From positions 24,138,111 to 24,202,110 of the forward strand of contig NC_092576.1 of assembly GCF_037975245.1 (NCBI RefSeq): a stretch of DNA of 64,000 bases, given 5' to 3'. Position numbers and translations under genes: made by a program. Below are positions 13,001-26,983 of the stretch, in pieces; positions within the stretch are counted from its first letter, which is position 1, and every line of letters starts with the position of its first letter. Source of the DNA: Apostichopus japonicus. Taxonomy: Eukaryota; Echinodermata; Holothuroidea; Aspidochirotida; Stichopodidae. A model generated the notes under the pieces. It did no database searches. It was not told the origin of the DNA and saw only the letters and a list, made by a program, of their open reading frames with translations.

Positions 13001-16000
13001 ATGAAGATCTTAGCGCCTTCAGTTATCATATCAATCTCTCGGCAGACGAAGTCCAATATACTTCTCTCTTCGACTTACGCAAAATCATTGTATGTTATAG
13101 CACAGTGTATTGCCATACTCACTGATGTTCTCAGAAACAAATAGACCGTAATTTAGAGGAAACAGGACGGAAATGTATTGTATTAGAACGGTTTGACCTG
13201 TAATTTTACCTCCAGATCCGGAAAGAGGTTGAATTGTTCAGTAGCTTATGTTAGCATTATAAGAGGCCAACTGTTGGCGTAAACTGGTGAGCAAGGACGT
13301 ACATTTTATCAAATGCCTCTGACTATTGTCTACATAATCAAATACAAAAAGGAAAGTTTCGTTATAATTTATTATCTCAACGATCTCATATGGAGTATGA
13401 GATATTGTAGTTTATTTGCCAGTTTGGCCATATACAGATATTTCAGTTGCCATTATATCAGTTGCCACGATAATGGTTAATTTACTGAGTAGGTAATCTC
13501 GGGAGGTCACCCATGGAGGGGAACCCAGAGTAACCCGGAAGTCCATAACTGAGGGTGGGGGGGGGGGGACGTGTCCGTGTGCTTGTGACGCATGGACTAA
13601 AAGCTTATTTGACAAATTAACGATACTTAAACATTTTTTACGTAAATATTTTCACCCAGATAACTAAAGAAAAAGACAGCTAGTTAACCTATGATTGCCG
13701 CAAAGATTAAGACAAATATTATAAATATATTAAAAAAATATAGGAGCATGAACAAATATAGTGGACAGATTTAGCGCCATGTTTTAGTAAAAATATCCAT
13801 GTGATTCAGCGGTGGGGGCACTACCCCCTCCCCCTGTGAAGTCAAATTATCTCTGAAAATGTCATGTATTTTCGTAATTTAAACTTCATATGAGACAATA
13901 AAAAATGCTGCGCAAACCCGCTACCACCCCACCCCACATTCTAGACCACAATTTAGTGCTGTGAGAGGTATTTCGAAGTTGTCAAAAAAAAAACAGAGTA
14001 CTTCCTCTTTCTAAAGTGAAGTGTATTGCCAGCAGAGTCATTGTGTTGTCTGTTCACAACCATCAACACGATATGCAATACTCAGAAATAGCAATATTAT
14101 CGTGCTGATGATTGTGAACAGACAAAATGAATCTGACTCTAGAATGTAACCCAATGGTAGATCTAGACAAATTACTTCTACGGTTGGTATTTGACTGAAT
14201 GCACATAGAAATTCCAAGAGACAATTGATGTTACCAATAAACTGTTGTACATACATTACAACATGTGCCGCGATTACTGTTCGTACTATATATTAACTGA
14301 ACATGACTACTGCAATATATGATATTACAGAATGTAGCGTTGATATATCAGTTATCAAATCAGTCAGTTATATTGATTTATATTTGTTTTTGATATTTGT
14401 TTCTGAATGGATTCCAAATTAATATTGTTCTAGGTTTATCTCTAACTGAAGTTAAAATATTTAATTGCATTACTATTATTAAGAAGCACACAAGAACAAT
14501 TGAAGTCACTAACTCGGAATTGATAATGTTCTCAGACGCAATTTATAGAATAAGCAAAAGTCTATCAACGAGATACTGAAATCTCAGTAAGCTCTATTTT
14601 CACATAGTGTATTTTTAATTTAATTGGATTATCTTAAGCACCACGATCACAAAAATATGATGTGACTAAACACCAGCTATATTTCGTAGGTTTCAATTTA
14701 ATATTTATACCTTTTATATTATGCTTTTGAATTCCAAGTTATATAGTTTTCATATTACATTTACAAGTTTACTACGTATTTAATTGTCCCTTCAAAATAC
14801 TAATGCCACCTGTTAGATTAAGTCATCTGACAGCTAGAAGAAAAAGACTAATTCGGTCATTGACTCGGTTTTGCGAAAGGAAGTATGGAGTTTGCACGAA
14901 ATTCTGGTGTTAATCAAGTTAAATTAACAAGGTAGTGTTAAACAAGTCAGACAAATATAATGGAATCATGTAGCTAACACTAACATCATTCATTTCAAAG
15001 TTGAAACAAATGTCACATTTTAATCGATAAAAAATTACATATTCATGCAAATAAGAAGGAGACAGTCCCTTATATTTCATTTCATATGCAAATTGTTTTC
15101 GCTTTTCCTTTGTGCCTAACTGTTTTAAAATGTGTTTAAGATTGAGCAAATTAATATTTAGATGTAGAAATCGTTACAATACTCTCCCATTTTCATTTCC
15201 AGTCGATCTGGTCGGTTTGTTAAATGAAATCGATTGTTCTTAAGCCGGTGAAATTTGGGATAGAAATCTGTTACTACTGGAATTTGCCAAAGTGTGAAAA
15301 AGTAATACTTTGACTATTTCATATGCTCTACATTATTAAATCAAATTATTTAAATAACGATTTCAACTACGAGATACTTCTTATGAATATCGGTCTTCAC
15401 ATTTTTTTTTTTTATATAATTAGCATTATAAGTACTATGATAATAACTGTAGAGATCCAGGAGCGCTATACACACTACATTATTGCGCAATCCAATCCAA
15501 ATATCAAAAGGAAGTGAATCAATTTGAGAATACAAAGTATAATTTACGATCCATTTATATTTACTATAGGTTATACAGTTGCTATACAAATATAAACAGT
15601 CAGTTGGTAATGACTTAACGTAATTTTAACGTGACCAGCCTTGTGGGATCAAAAAAGTCACTGCCAAACGGCACTACACAACCATCCAATTCTGACAAAC
15701 AAAACTTAAGTCAAGCGGGCAAAAAAAAGTAAATACGCATACCGACCTGCAGAGACAAACCCCCAACCACCCACTCAAACATTAAAAAACCACAAAAGGA
15801 CGACCAGCACGCAGCGAAACGAAACATCCTTCCCCAGCACACCAGCGTTCAAAAAAGGCAGCCCAAGATAAACGTCGACAATTGCTGTGTGAATAATTGG
15901 ATTCTATTATCCCGAAATGAGTTACAGAAAATACGTTTTCATTTACATAACATCATCTAACAGCAAGTGGGAAAACGACGTTGCATCTTCAAATGACGAC

Positions 16001-17371
16001 TTTGCTGTACTTATAATCACCAGGTGCCTCGGGCTGAAATATACTCACGATACTTAATCGGATAGTATTCCAGCCGTTACACAATGCGCTTCTGGAAATG
16101 ACAGGTAAATTGCCGGATATCGTTTACTATGGTAGTCACACTTTCTATACAGACTTCCTTGGTTTAACAATGATCAAAGCACATAATCGCATATCATTAT
16201 AATACATGTACTATTGATACTTTTCAATTCGAATAGTGTAAGGCATGGTTCTATAGAAAGTGTATCGTTTGGTTATATTAAAGCAAATGCGTGGTTCAGC
16301 GGTGTCCGCCTCACAATGCTTAATTTCCCCGCTCAAAAATCCACCAGGAGCCAGATTATCTATTCAATAATAACTGCAGTACAGTGGTGATGTGCGGATT
16401 CTTTCGTGGATTTGATATTTCTGGTTTGTAAACTTGGAAAAGGGGTTTGTAGATGTTTTTCACTTGGTTTAGAGACAACTTTGTTCGTCAAGGCTGGACT
16501 GGAGTGGTGTCAAATGGGTTACCTAAGCCCACCTCAGTATCTAAGAAAGGGGTTAGACGGCGACGTATACATTTCTGTCCGACCCGAAGTGCAAGTTAAA
16601 TGGCTTTCCCGGGAGCAGGAATGGAAGCCCCGTTATCCTCAGAATTCTTACTGGAGAGATAAGGCTTGAAATCAGCCGATGTTCATCCACGATCTAACAC
16701 GGATAGGGTCTCAAATAAGCCACGGTAAAGCTTTCTGATCCTTGGATATAAAAAAAACATATTAAACTACAAGCTCACTTTAGTTAAGCATGTTGCTCAT
16801 TACTTTTTAGATGCTAGATTTAGCGGTCTCTGAACCCCAACGAACGTCAATAAAGGTAAATAATTTTTAACACGGAATTTATCAAACAAAACATAGTCAC
16901 TCGATGTTGTCAGTAATTTCACTCATCTGATAAACTTTTCAAGCTAAACATTTTATTACAGAATTTCATATGTTGTCTAGACACATTGAGAAATATTGTG
17001 CTGGCAACGGAGGAGAATAGGGCCTCATTGGGCTACGTATTCAGTGTACATGGGCTGCAAACACATGCCGGTCGCAGAGAGTTTCTCGCCCTCTGGCCAT
17101 AGGCGAAGATTCGTGCGCGCCACCTAGAACGCTTCAGGCCGACCTCTCATTAACCGACCGTCCTTGCATCCTACCGGGTTCTTTTGCGACAACAAGGGAG
17201 ACATGACGCTGGATCCTAAGCCACAAAAAGCACCATACCTACAGCCGGAGATATTATCACCTCCAGCCTGTCTCGAAACCTAGCCACGACTTACTCGATT
17301 AGCAGTGCTAGTTCTTCTTTTACACTGTCGCGCTAACCAAAACGTCAGCTAGTAAAGTAACCTCAAAATAA

Positions 17372-17372
<1 letters not shown>
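10056..17372. other. Long intergenic stretch without recognised genes
   Basis: Over 7 kb of AT-rich sequence. The open frames here are short, lack splice partners and show no recognisable domain. Local oddities are a G-run near 13555-13568, GC-rich patches near 13500-13580 and 13805-13840, and a GC-rich block at 16980-17330 next to the TA microsatellite. None could be assigned. Confidence 0.4.
16980..17330. other. GC-rich block of unknown nature
   Basis: This ~350-base block is clearly richer in G+C than its surroundings (e.g. CGAAGATTCGTGCGCGCCAC). It has sharp edges and lies directly beside the (TA)n microsatellite and tRNA-like SINE. No open frame, tRNA-like fold or terminal repeat was recognised. 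It may be part of an interspersed element. Confidence 0.35.

Positions 17373-17462
<90 letters not shown>
17373..17462. repeat. (TA)n microsatellite, ~45 copies
   Basis: An uninterrupted run of TA dinucleotides for about 90 bases. The open frame across it is an artefact of the repeat. Confidence 0.97.
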
Positions 17463-17464
<2 letters not shown>

Positions 17465-17580
17465 TTCGACCAGAGAAAAGGGCAGAAAATAATTCGATCC
17501 TTAAACTTCAGAGGGAATCGACCTCGCAACGTATAGCTCAATGTCATTCGTATGACTGTTGAGCTGTTTGACTCTTCGAT
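17462..17580 (-). mobile_element. tRNA-derived SINE remnant
   Basis: On the minus strand an A-box-like AGCTCAACAGTCAT (17565-17552) is followed about 30 bases later by a B box, GGTCGATTCCC (17523-17513), the internal RNA polymerase III promoter spacing of a tRNA. The sequence then runs directly into the (TA)n array. There is no intact acceptor stem, so this is a SINE head rather than a tRNA gene. Confidence 0.55.
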
Positions 17581-20500
17581 GATAACTTGGGTTTACTCTT
17601 ACTATAGATCTATTTACCTTTTAATGTCGTTATGTTAGAGCAGTGATCACATCAAAGTATCCTTAATCTGACAAAGACCTGCTCAACGGGAAGGAATTCC
17701 TTAGAAGACTTGTGAATAGCAAACATAGTTAAACATATCGAGCTTACGTCTTAAATCCTTTCAAGATTAATGGGATTAAGGCTTAAGATCATCCTGACAA
17801 TTGGGCGTACCTCATAGGCAAAGAAAACATCTACAATGGAATGATTCTATACAACAAGCTACAACTATACAATGACTCCTTCACAGACAAGCTTCTAAGG
17901 ATATTAGGATATTGTTTCGCCAATGCGTCGTTATAGTAGAAAAAGAGCAGTCTTACAACAAACGGCGTTTCAAGGGATGACAAGACATAATATATAGTTC
18001 GTCACTTACACATATCAGTCGAATGTAGATCTCGTTAAGAGAACACGACCTGCTATTTAATCACAGGGATATATTCCACGATGGAACATAACACGGGACG
18101 TTTGCATAATGTTATTGTCGCTTTCGAAAAACACCTGCAATTACTGCTACCGCAAAACCAAGCGGGTACTTCTGATCGAGTTTGAACAAACCGGATACTT
18201 GTTTCAATGAAAGCTTGTTCAAAGGCAAAGCCTAAACATTGCTTCTAACGTCCTTCATCTCTTTACTAATAACGTGATTATGGGATCACGCTCTAATGTT
18301 TATCACCCTCAACCTTACTGCAATAACCTCACCGTTGTTCTTGAGGAATAAAGTGTTATTTTAAAGCGATTTCTTAAATTTACATCGTTTTATTGCAACT
18401 GTTTGGCGATTGAAACTACGATATGGTAGTTAAAAAGCGTGTAGATAGAAAATAAGACAATGCTTGTCCCCACTGAACGCCAAACACACCAAAAAGAAAA
18501 AAAAGAGCATGAACAGATGATACAATATATCAGAAAACGATCGTGTTTATGTCCGAACATTATATATAGTAATAACACTACTTTCGGGCGATGTAGGATA
18601 AATGGAATGCATACTTCAGTGGTCACGTGAATCATGTTCGACCTTGTCCTTTACATTTAAACTCAATCCTGCTAAAGTTTACGACCACCTATCGATTGAT
18701 GGGGGTCTGTAACCTCATACTTTTCTATTAAATACTAACTAAGGTTGCAGGGAACTCCATTAAAACCACTGCCAACGAAAACATGCTTTACTTAATTCAC
18801 AAGCTGATAAGAAAAAAGTAGTTCCCAACAGAATTTGAAGGAGAATCGTCATTTACTAGAACCTACTATAGCTTATCGTATTATATAAATATCTATAGAT
18901 ATTGAATCTTTTTACTATATGTGAGAATTGATTATCGATAATCGACTGCAAAGTTCTGTTAACGATTGCATTTTATAAATTTGGCTTTATTGTTGGTATT
19001 GCATTTATTTTGCCAGTGTAACATATACTGTTCTTCTGCGATAAACACCACAATTATATACGTGTTATACACGCATATATGCATTTATATACGCAAATAC
19101 ATAGGTAATACAAATTGAGTAACTGACATTGGTAACGTTCATCTTTTTTTACGGAAAACATAAGTTTATGTAGACTGGAAATTGATATTTTGACAATTAC
19201 CCAATCGTATGTTTTGATAGACAACGAGTGTAAAGTAAATGCAGTAATATTATTTTTCGTGTATGTATTTTATATATTTGATATCAGCCTACGATTTTAA
19301 CAATTCGATAATTTAATCTACATATCGCTTCACCCATATATAACTTTAAGTCGAATAAGGAAATGGAATCTTGGAAGTACTTCTGAACGGTGATTGCATC
19401 GAAATCAAGTGTTTCATTCGTAGAATTTAATATTTAATATCACTATACTATGCAGTCAATTCCTTTTTCGATAATAGAAATGTAGCGAAGAGTTACCTAA
19501 GTGAATTTAACCTTGGAAATGTTGAGTAAAGTGTTAGTTACAATATATGTGCCATATAGCACATGTTCATTTCATAGTTTCTCATATAAAGTAATCCCAT
19601 GACGAACCTAGTATTCCATCACAGGGGATATGCTGCGTTTGACATAATAATTTACGAATTGACGCAAATGTTTTCCACATTCAAATGATATTGTATTTTA
19701 TACATGTACGATATTTTATTTGTTGTTATCGGTCTGTTAACTAAAACCTTCTTAATTATATTAAAACATTACATCAAGGTTGAATCAGATGCATCGGAGC
19801 TTCCACCATATATAACTTGAAACGTTATGACAGAATCATAGTATTTTTATATTATTTCACACATGTATTTCCATAAATTGTCGATTATAGGGAGAACATT
19901 TAAATTAACCGGATCACAGTAGAAATAGCATCAGCAGTGTCCGTAACTCAATGTTTAGTATCCGTTGTACGTTGCGCTCTTGCTTTAATTCTGGTTTCCT
20001 AAATGAAAATAAAAAAGAACCACTAGTTACGACTCTCAAATTTAAACGAACCCAAAATAACCAAATGAAGTAAACTTTTTCAATTTTAAAACTATTTTCC
20101 AAATAGTGACCAGCAACGAGTGAGAATGTTTGCTGTACCTTGACTCAAAGTTAGGTATTCCAAACAGCTGTTTTCTCTGGAAATATTGATAAATTACAAA
20201 CAAACTACACCGGAGAGTCTTCCTTCATTTATCCTAGTGGAATGATGTTTCTTACTACATTGTGCTAGGTAAGCACATTTACTGAGATATTTATCAAACT
20301 GTATCGTAAAAGTAAGCATTTAAAGGGGAAAAATACAAAATTATTTTGATAGTAATATTAACCCAGTCAGCTCAACAGCAATAGTACAATATTGTATAAG
20401 CAAAAACACCGTATCTGTGTCAAAAAAATTCGCACACTGTTTTTTGCCCATCAAGTACCCTTACTATCCTTAGGTAACCGGTCACCCTTCCGTTATTAAT

Positions 20501-20852
20501 GTGTTTTATCTTAAATTTGTTAATTCTTGATATGAAACATGACAATGTGTGTTGGTTAATTTGTGTGTTTATGCCGCTCACAATGTCACCGTTTCAATAA
20601 TGAAATGGGAGCAGGATGTAAATTAAGCAGATTCTTTTGTACAGTTTTTTTTTTCAGTTTACTATCGAATTACATTTTTGTGATACAGAAAGGCGTGTAT
20701 TTGATCTCTAGGCCGATGTAATCAGCGTAATAGATATCCACTGTGATTGTTCCGAGATGCAATTTAAGTAGACAATATGATTTTAATATTCTGCAAGTTT
20801 CTAAATCGGGCAGTATCGTAACAAAATGTGTGTAGTACAACTGTTTACATAC
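17581..20852. other. Intergenic or intronic stretch below the ZU5-like exons
   Basis: AT-rich sequence. A candidate terminal exon of the ZU5-like gene, with acceptor TTTCATTTAG|GAAACC at 20002, lies here but its reading phase gives an early stop, so it is not annotated. No other feature was recognised. Confidence 0.35.
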
Positions 20853-23800
20853 CAGCGTAACATAATCCTGATGATTTAACTCGCGTTCTGAAAGATAGCT
20901 CTGTGAAGGAGAACAACAAACACCCACATTTTTTATGGATACTTTTGTTTTACTTTTTTTTTCGTCGACGAGTTGCTAGTTGAAGACGAATAACAATAAA
21001 ATAATGAAATGTTTGATAAATCAGTGTTTACCAGCAAGGCGATGGAAGCGAATTCAATGAAGCTTAGGTTACTATAAAGGAATATAAATTCATGCTCTAT
21101 ACATAGCTAGGTAAATATTTTGCAAATGCTACAAGTCAGCAATAACAGTTCAGTGTGAAATTATGAAGTTTCGACTGAGGATATTGAAAATCGAAGAATA
21201 TTTTTTGTTGCACCTAGTTGCGCAAGGTGTTTATATTTCGTTCTTTATTGTTCTGTATCACAATCGATATTCAGTAAAATGAATATAATATAACAAAAGT
21301 AATGTTGAAAGGGGAAACGTATTACCTTCCATCGACCAGATTGAGTGTTGAGGTGGAAGGCTTCATAGTAAGATACCCATGACACTGGAACAGCGGAAGA
21401 AAAATCACATTAAAAGATCCTTTATCATATCTGTTGTATTCATAAAACAATAACATTAATGACAATAAAGAACGAACAGTAAAATACAAATGTATGGAAG
21501 GACTGTTCTGCAGAATTACGAGATGAGTGTTTCGTAAGATATTTTTTAAGGATGAACAATATTATGATAAATTTTGGAACATGTCTTTACGTCAAGATGA
21601 TTAGCAGTGTTTAAATTTTACATGGTGTCTGGTACTGCAAAGATGTAAAGCATTGCGTAACTTTGTAGAGATTGTGCTATGTTATTATGCAAAACCGGCC
21701 GAATCACACAGAGATCGCAGTAACTACTGTACATCTTATAGTTTTGTGCCACAATAAATACTGGATTGTGCAGACAGATCTGACAAATCGGTAGCATGTG
21801 TTATTAGGTTTACAGAAAGAACTGAGGATATGTGTAATCCTAACACATCTCAACAACTAGATTTGTTGGAATTAAACATATCCTCAGTTCTTACTGTAAT
21901 CATAATAGCAAATGCTGCCGAATTATTTCACGATCCAGTTTTTACTTTGTTACAAAACTTTAAGATTTACAGTATAGTAACTTGTTTTCCTGTGTGTATC
22001 GGTTGGAAACACCGATGATTGCTTGAGTATGGTAGGATAAGTGTTGCGCTGGGTGTTACCATCATTGTGGTCTTATTGGTGAGTGAGATGGTCATTAATT
22101 ATATCATATGTTTTAATTTATATAGATATTCTGCGAGATATGTGATAAGTAAAAATTATATCATAACCCATTTCCATAGTGAGGGAAAAACAAGTCACAA
22201 ACAATAAAGTTATGTATTACTTGCCGAACATATTTAATGTGCAATGCATAGCAGTATAGATCAGCCAAGCTAGGAGAATTGGTAGAAATCGGAACGGTCC
22301 CCAAGCACCCAAAACAAAATGCTTTAGTGATGCAAAAAGTTCGAACCCAACGGTTTTTTTTATGTCTTTCAAGTAAACAGAAAAGCCACTCATCGATCTA
22401 CGTTAACATGCCAATTTTTTTTTGTTTTTCCAGCTCATTATATATCAAGGATTGCCCACTTGATGTAAAATATGTTCCACTTCAAAGTAATACTTTGTTA
22501 AATATACATGAACTCCCTTTGATAGAAAATACTCCCTGAGTATAAAATCAAACTTTGCTTCATCTAATGTATCCCATGGCTCATACTCTACCCAACTAAC
22601 AGTCGACTAACTATACGTCAATATAACAAAGCTTTTTTTGCTCTAGACTACATGAAACAATACAAAATTTTACAAATTTGCTATAGTTCGAATTGTTAAT
22701 ATCATGTTTACATCTTTATTATTTGTAAATATGACTAAATTGACACTTCGACCTCCAGTAACATCAGTTACTAACGAAACCCGGTACTTAACTTCATGTC
22801 GGAAACGCCTCTAGCAATAGCACAAATAAATACACATATTTTTACACTACCAATCGACCAAATCGGTTTACGTTATTTTATAATTTTATTTATCCCCTCG
22901 CATCCTTTATTACGGTTATGTCATTACGTCTGAGATAGACCATTTTCTTGAAACGGTAACAAACAATAGAACAGGGTATCCTTCGTCAATCCAATTCAAC
23001 TTCTTAATGTACCGCTGATACATTACTGGTCGTAACAATTAGGTTACATCACAATTGTTGATACACTAGTTATGATGTGACACACACAAATCTAGTAAAA
23101 TTTCAAATATTAAATATCTTTGACCCAAAAGTATATACTAGTGCTCATTTATACATTTTACTATTCATGTTTTACCTGTCACATTTTTTTGCCTAAAATG
23201 TGAAGGAATCAAAGCAACCGGGATAGACTCAGGTAACAGAAAATAACGCAATCTACAAGATAACAAAAGGAAACAAAACAAAATGTTTAATATTTTATAA
23301 ACCTGTGTGATAATAAAACATAAACTCGACCGCATGGGCATATCAGCCGAACGGTGCCGTCTGAATGCAAACGTGCTTTCCGTGTTGTTAGTAAGCTCAA
23401 AGTTGCATCTTCCATTAATCGAATGGTACTGCAATGTTTGTATTGAGAAAGTGTCATGTTAGTATTTAAAGATGTCCTTTTGTTAATAATTGAAGAATAT
23501 GTATTAAGAAAGTACTAATATTGACAAATTAAAATAAACTTATTATTAAAATTTGACGTTTGTAGAAATTACATTCAATTACTGGAATCTGTGCCACAGA
23601 AAGCGCAAAATGTCCCAACCGAGATCCCATTATAGATTAAATAAGGGTTGTTTCGGGGGCTTATAGCAAACAATAACGCAGTTGATGATGCTACATTGTC
23701 CTGTGTGCCGTTAATATCATGTATTTGAGTAAACTGTTATCAACGAAATGTTATCCAGAAATGTACTGGAATGGTTAGACATGAACGGACTATAATTATC

Positions 23801-24233
23801 CAACGATTTTAATTAATTTAACACTCTCGACCATATTTTGTTAGTCCAACAAAATGATCCGTAATATATAAAAAACAAATGCAGAATTAATACATGTGTC
23901 ATCTAATGTCGAAGTCACTTAATGTATCTATCTTTAATGGTATATGATAGCAAGAAACGTACAAGTCGCAAAAGAACTAAATATTACAAAATAAACTTAC
24001 TGCAACTCCACCAATGCATGTGAATGTTCTACGCACACTAACAAGTAAATCATCTCGTTGTCCGTTAATTCTTCATATTCCCCGAAAGAATTTAAGACTA
24101 TTTTTTGGACTGAAGGAGGACAAGAAAATTGAAGTCCAGATTGGAGGATGATATGACCACCTTTAGCTTTACCATAAGTCCGATGCAGCCGTAGGTGTGG
24201 TACGGGAATCTTCAGAAAAGAAATATTATGCAT
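20853..24233 (-). CDS. ZU5-domain-like protein, partial four-exon reconstruction
   Basis: Four minus-strand segments with splice borders join in phase: 24209-24001 (or from an ATG at 24233), 23428-23303, 21360-21326 and 20900-20853. The first encodes GKAKGGHIILQSGLQFSCPP, close to the opening strands of ZU5 domains (G-K-A-G-G ... L-x-S-G-V ... I-P-P-G). The last reads ELSFRTRVKSSGLCYAG, recalling the 'V-K-H-F-S-G' closing strand. ZU5 domains occur in UNC5 receptors, ankyrins and PIDD-type death proteins, where they mediate intra- and intermolecular contacts. The N-terminal and C-terminal ends are unresolved: no exon for a UPA or death domain was found. The short third exon and its acceptor are the weakest link. 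Confidence 0.45.
21690..22008. repeat. Long imperfect hairpin, possible MITE
   Basis: A perfect inverted pair, AAGAACTGAGGATATGT (21817-21833) and its complement (21876-21892), sits at the centre. The similarity continues outwards on both sides with small gaps: CGGTAGCATGTGTTATTAGG pairs with CGGCAGCATTTGCTATTATG, ACTGGATTGTG with ACTGGATCGTG, and ATCTTATAGTTTTGT with ATCTTAAAGTTTTGT. Each arm is about 130-150 bases. The arms are diverged from one another, as expected of an old foldback MITE. It lies in an intron of the ZU5-like gene. Confidence 0.65.
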
Positions 24234-25862
24234 AAATGGAGAACTAATTACTGAACTTTTAAATAGCAACTCATGATAACAACACGATATGGTGTAGGAA
24301 CTCGAAATAAGTCAATGAACAGCTGAAAATTGGCAAAGAAATATATTCAAATTTGAATGGATCGAAGAAAAGTTTTGGAATTGAACGATGAGTCAAAATT
24401 GTGACGTTGGAATTGTAATTTCACTACCTACCATCTAAAATATTCATGCATCCATCAGTTTTTGGGATTTATTTAAACATTATTTGATGCGGGTGCCAGT
24501 CCGATTGTCATTTTACCTTACATACTGTGCAACCCTAATGTCATTCATTGCAATCCGCGAACGTTAGGAGAACACTAATTACAAGACAGTAGCTATACAT
24601 CAGCAAAGTGTATTGGTTGAAATACCTTGTTATTATTGTATTAACTTACTTCATTCTTTGCTGCGTTCTCCAGAATCGCCATTGTACACATATGTACGGA
24701 CTGACTGTCTATCTTTCTAAAGGAAACTGTCTCAAAACATTGCCTCTCCAGGGTTTTGGGATCCTTAACCTAGCAATGAAACATCTATTTTAACTAATCT
24801 GAGCCGAGAAAATTGATGTTGAGATATTGAAACAAGTACAATTACTATATTTTTATTTTTATAATTGAACGTGATAAGAGTATTAAAACTAACATTAAAA
24901 TTACCATATTATATTTAAGCAGTAACAATAAAGTGTTAATCGATACATATTCCGTTTGTATTATGGTATACTAAAATAATAATTTGTTTTCAACGCTATG
25001 ATTTGATAATTAAAGAAATTATATACTTGGAAGACATTTATTCAATATAATAACATGAAACATAATGATTTATTTCTTGTTGAAACCATATTTGGATATA
25101 TGTAACAAACAGGTTGAATTATATAATTCTATGTATGCTTACCTAACAACAATTGAAAGAGATGAATGATTGTGTGCATGTCTTGTGTAAACGTTAAAAC
25201 AATGTTCTATTACTATAAAGCCACAGGAAAGTTTTATATCAGCAAAGGTCATCGCTGACAATAACGATGGAGATAACAAATGTGAAAGTGAATTGAAAGT
25301 TGAAATGGAAACTTTGGTCATGTTGATTGTGATGTCTTGGGGCATGGCTGTGTCGATGGTAAGAAACATTGTGATCTAACACAGACAATGATGACGTTAG
25401 CGATGAAGACGATACTTATGATTGCAAAGAAATGTAAAATACTTGAAAACATTGAAAATCATAAGTTATTATTTGTTTATCAAACATTAGCTATAACTTA
25501 CTTCGGAGGACCCATAGTGAGGATTCAGGAACAACATAAAAAGAAGAACAATACATTAAACAATCGCAAACGGTATTTCTTTCAACAAATATTCTTTCAT
25601 TTTGGACTTGTGTACTGGTATAAGGTCACATTAGATCCTATTTTATTCAACATTTTCTTGTTTGCAAAGGTTGCTGGTCAAAAATATGCCATCGAGTTAG
25701 TACTTGAGTATTTCCTTTTATGTCATTACAATGAAACTATTCTTTGACGGGTAACACATTCAAATCAAACAGTCTGTTGTCCTAGTGGTACACTGATCTG
25801 ACGCACTTTATCTTTAACTTACAGATCGAATTGGCATAAAAGAAGTAAACTTAAAAAATATT

Positions 25863-26983
25863 TTAATAAAATTCACCCTTCACTCCGTATTCTTCGAACA
25901 GTCTTTTCACAGACGATATCTCTCTGTGAAAGTTAAGTTCATTACATGCGTCTAGAAGTGCTGATATTTCATGTGGCTTTATTTGACCTCTGGCCTCCAT
26001 ATTCTCGACCATTCGAAGCCGCGGATCATTTTCATCTTTGATAATCTCATTTTTTAATGAAATTGGATATTGGAAGAAGTCGACCAGCTTAGTGATTGTT
26101 ACACGTGACAGCAAATCGGCTAAACCATCTTTAAACTTCCGAAAGCCTGTACAAGATAAAACACGACACTGTTGTAAAAACATATGTTAGTACTGTCTCC
26201 TTAATATGTGGGTGTGTATATAGGTATTAAAAAGTGTATTCGATTATACTGAAGTTGTTCGGCTTTATTGATCTTCATTAAAAACAATATATTGAAAAAC
26301 AGTAATTCGACTTTTTAAAGCATCATCGAAAGGAAACTTGTGAATCATAAATATGAAGGAAAGTAAACAGATAATTTGTTTAGAAACATATCCCATCAAC
26401 CGGACCAACTGAACATACAAAAGATTAGATCTTAGAACTTTGTTGAAAAAAAACGGTACATTGACCACTTACCGATTCATTATGCACATTTTCTGCTTCG
26501 TTGTATAATTAATAACCCAAAACAATTTAAAAAATTGCGATCGCCCAAAAACAGCTGAAACGCTACCAAGAACCCTACTGCAGGTTTCTAATGAGAATTA
26601 GCATGTGAAGTTTATCTTATAGCATCTCGAAATGTCAGTGTGTGATTTTCCGGACAACTGTATCTAGTGTCGAAAGTTACATCGCGTAAATATAGAATTA
26701 TTTCTTATTAGGTAAATGTTAACATTTTGAAATCGTATATGGTATTCATGACCTTCTTTTCTAATAGTATAAGACGTTTTGGTATCATGATATGTTAACT
26801 TGACTATAAACAACATTGGCACGTTTAACATAGCATTTTGCGTAGGTAAATAAGAAGCTCAAAATTAATATTGTACTTCACTGAAATAAAAGTCGATGTT
26901 TTAATAATAACTTAAGTATTTCCGTACTTACTTGGATAATACTCATCGACAGATGCATTAACGTTACTGGAAGAGGAAGCCAT
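25863..26983 (-). CDS. Small death-effector-domain-like protein, two exons, 111 aa
   Basis: Exon 1 (26983-26932) encodes MASSSSNVNASVDEYYP and ends CCA A|GTAAGT. Exon 2 (26146-25863) begins after TTGTACAG| with GC, so the joined codon is Ser and the frame runs to TAA. The ~90-residue body is helical in pattern: LADLLSRVTITKLVDFF, then DPRLRMVENMEARGQIKP, then HEISALLDACNEL. This follows the death-effector-domain order, where helix 4 reads L-x-x-L-E-x-R-G and helix 5 follows E-x-x-L-L. No other domain is attached, which recalls single-DED regulators of caspase-8/FADD assemblies. A CARD- or DD-like member of the death fold remains possible. Gene structure is firm; domain identity is moderate. 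Confidence 0.65.

Noticed and set aside
16406-16669. 87-codon plus-strand open frame
   Set aside because: No motif or splice context; probably chance in slightly GC-richer DNA.
19914-20002. Possible last exon of the ZU5-like gene
   Set aside because: The acceptor is good, but the reading phase from the preceding exon gives a stop after a few codons; cannot be supported.
25337-25747. 136-codon plus-strand open frame
   Set aside because: No recognisable domain, composition typical of AT-rich noncoding DNA, and no splice or expression context.
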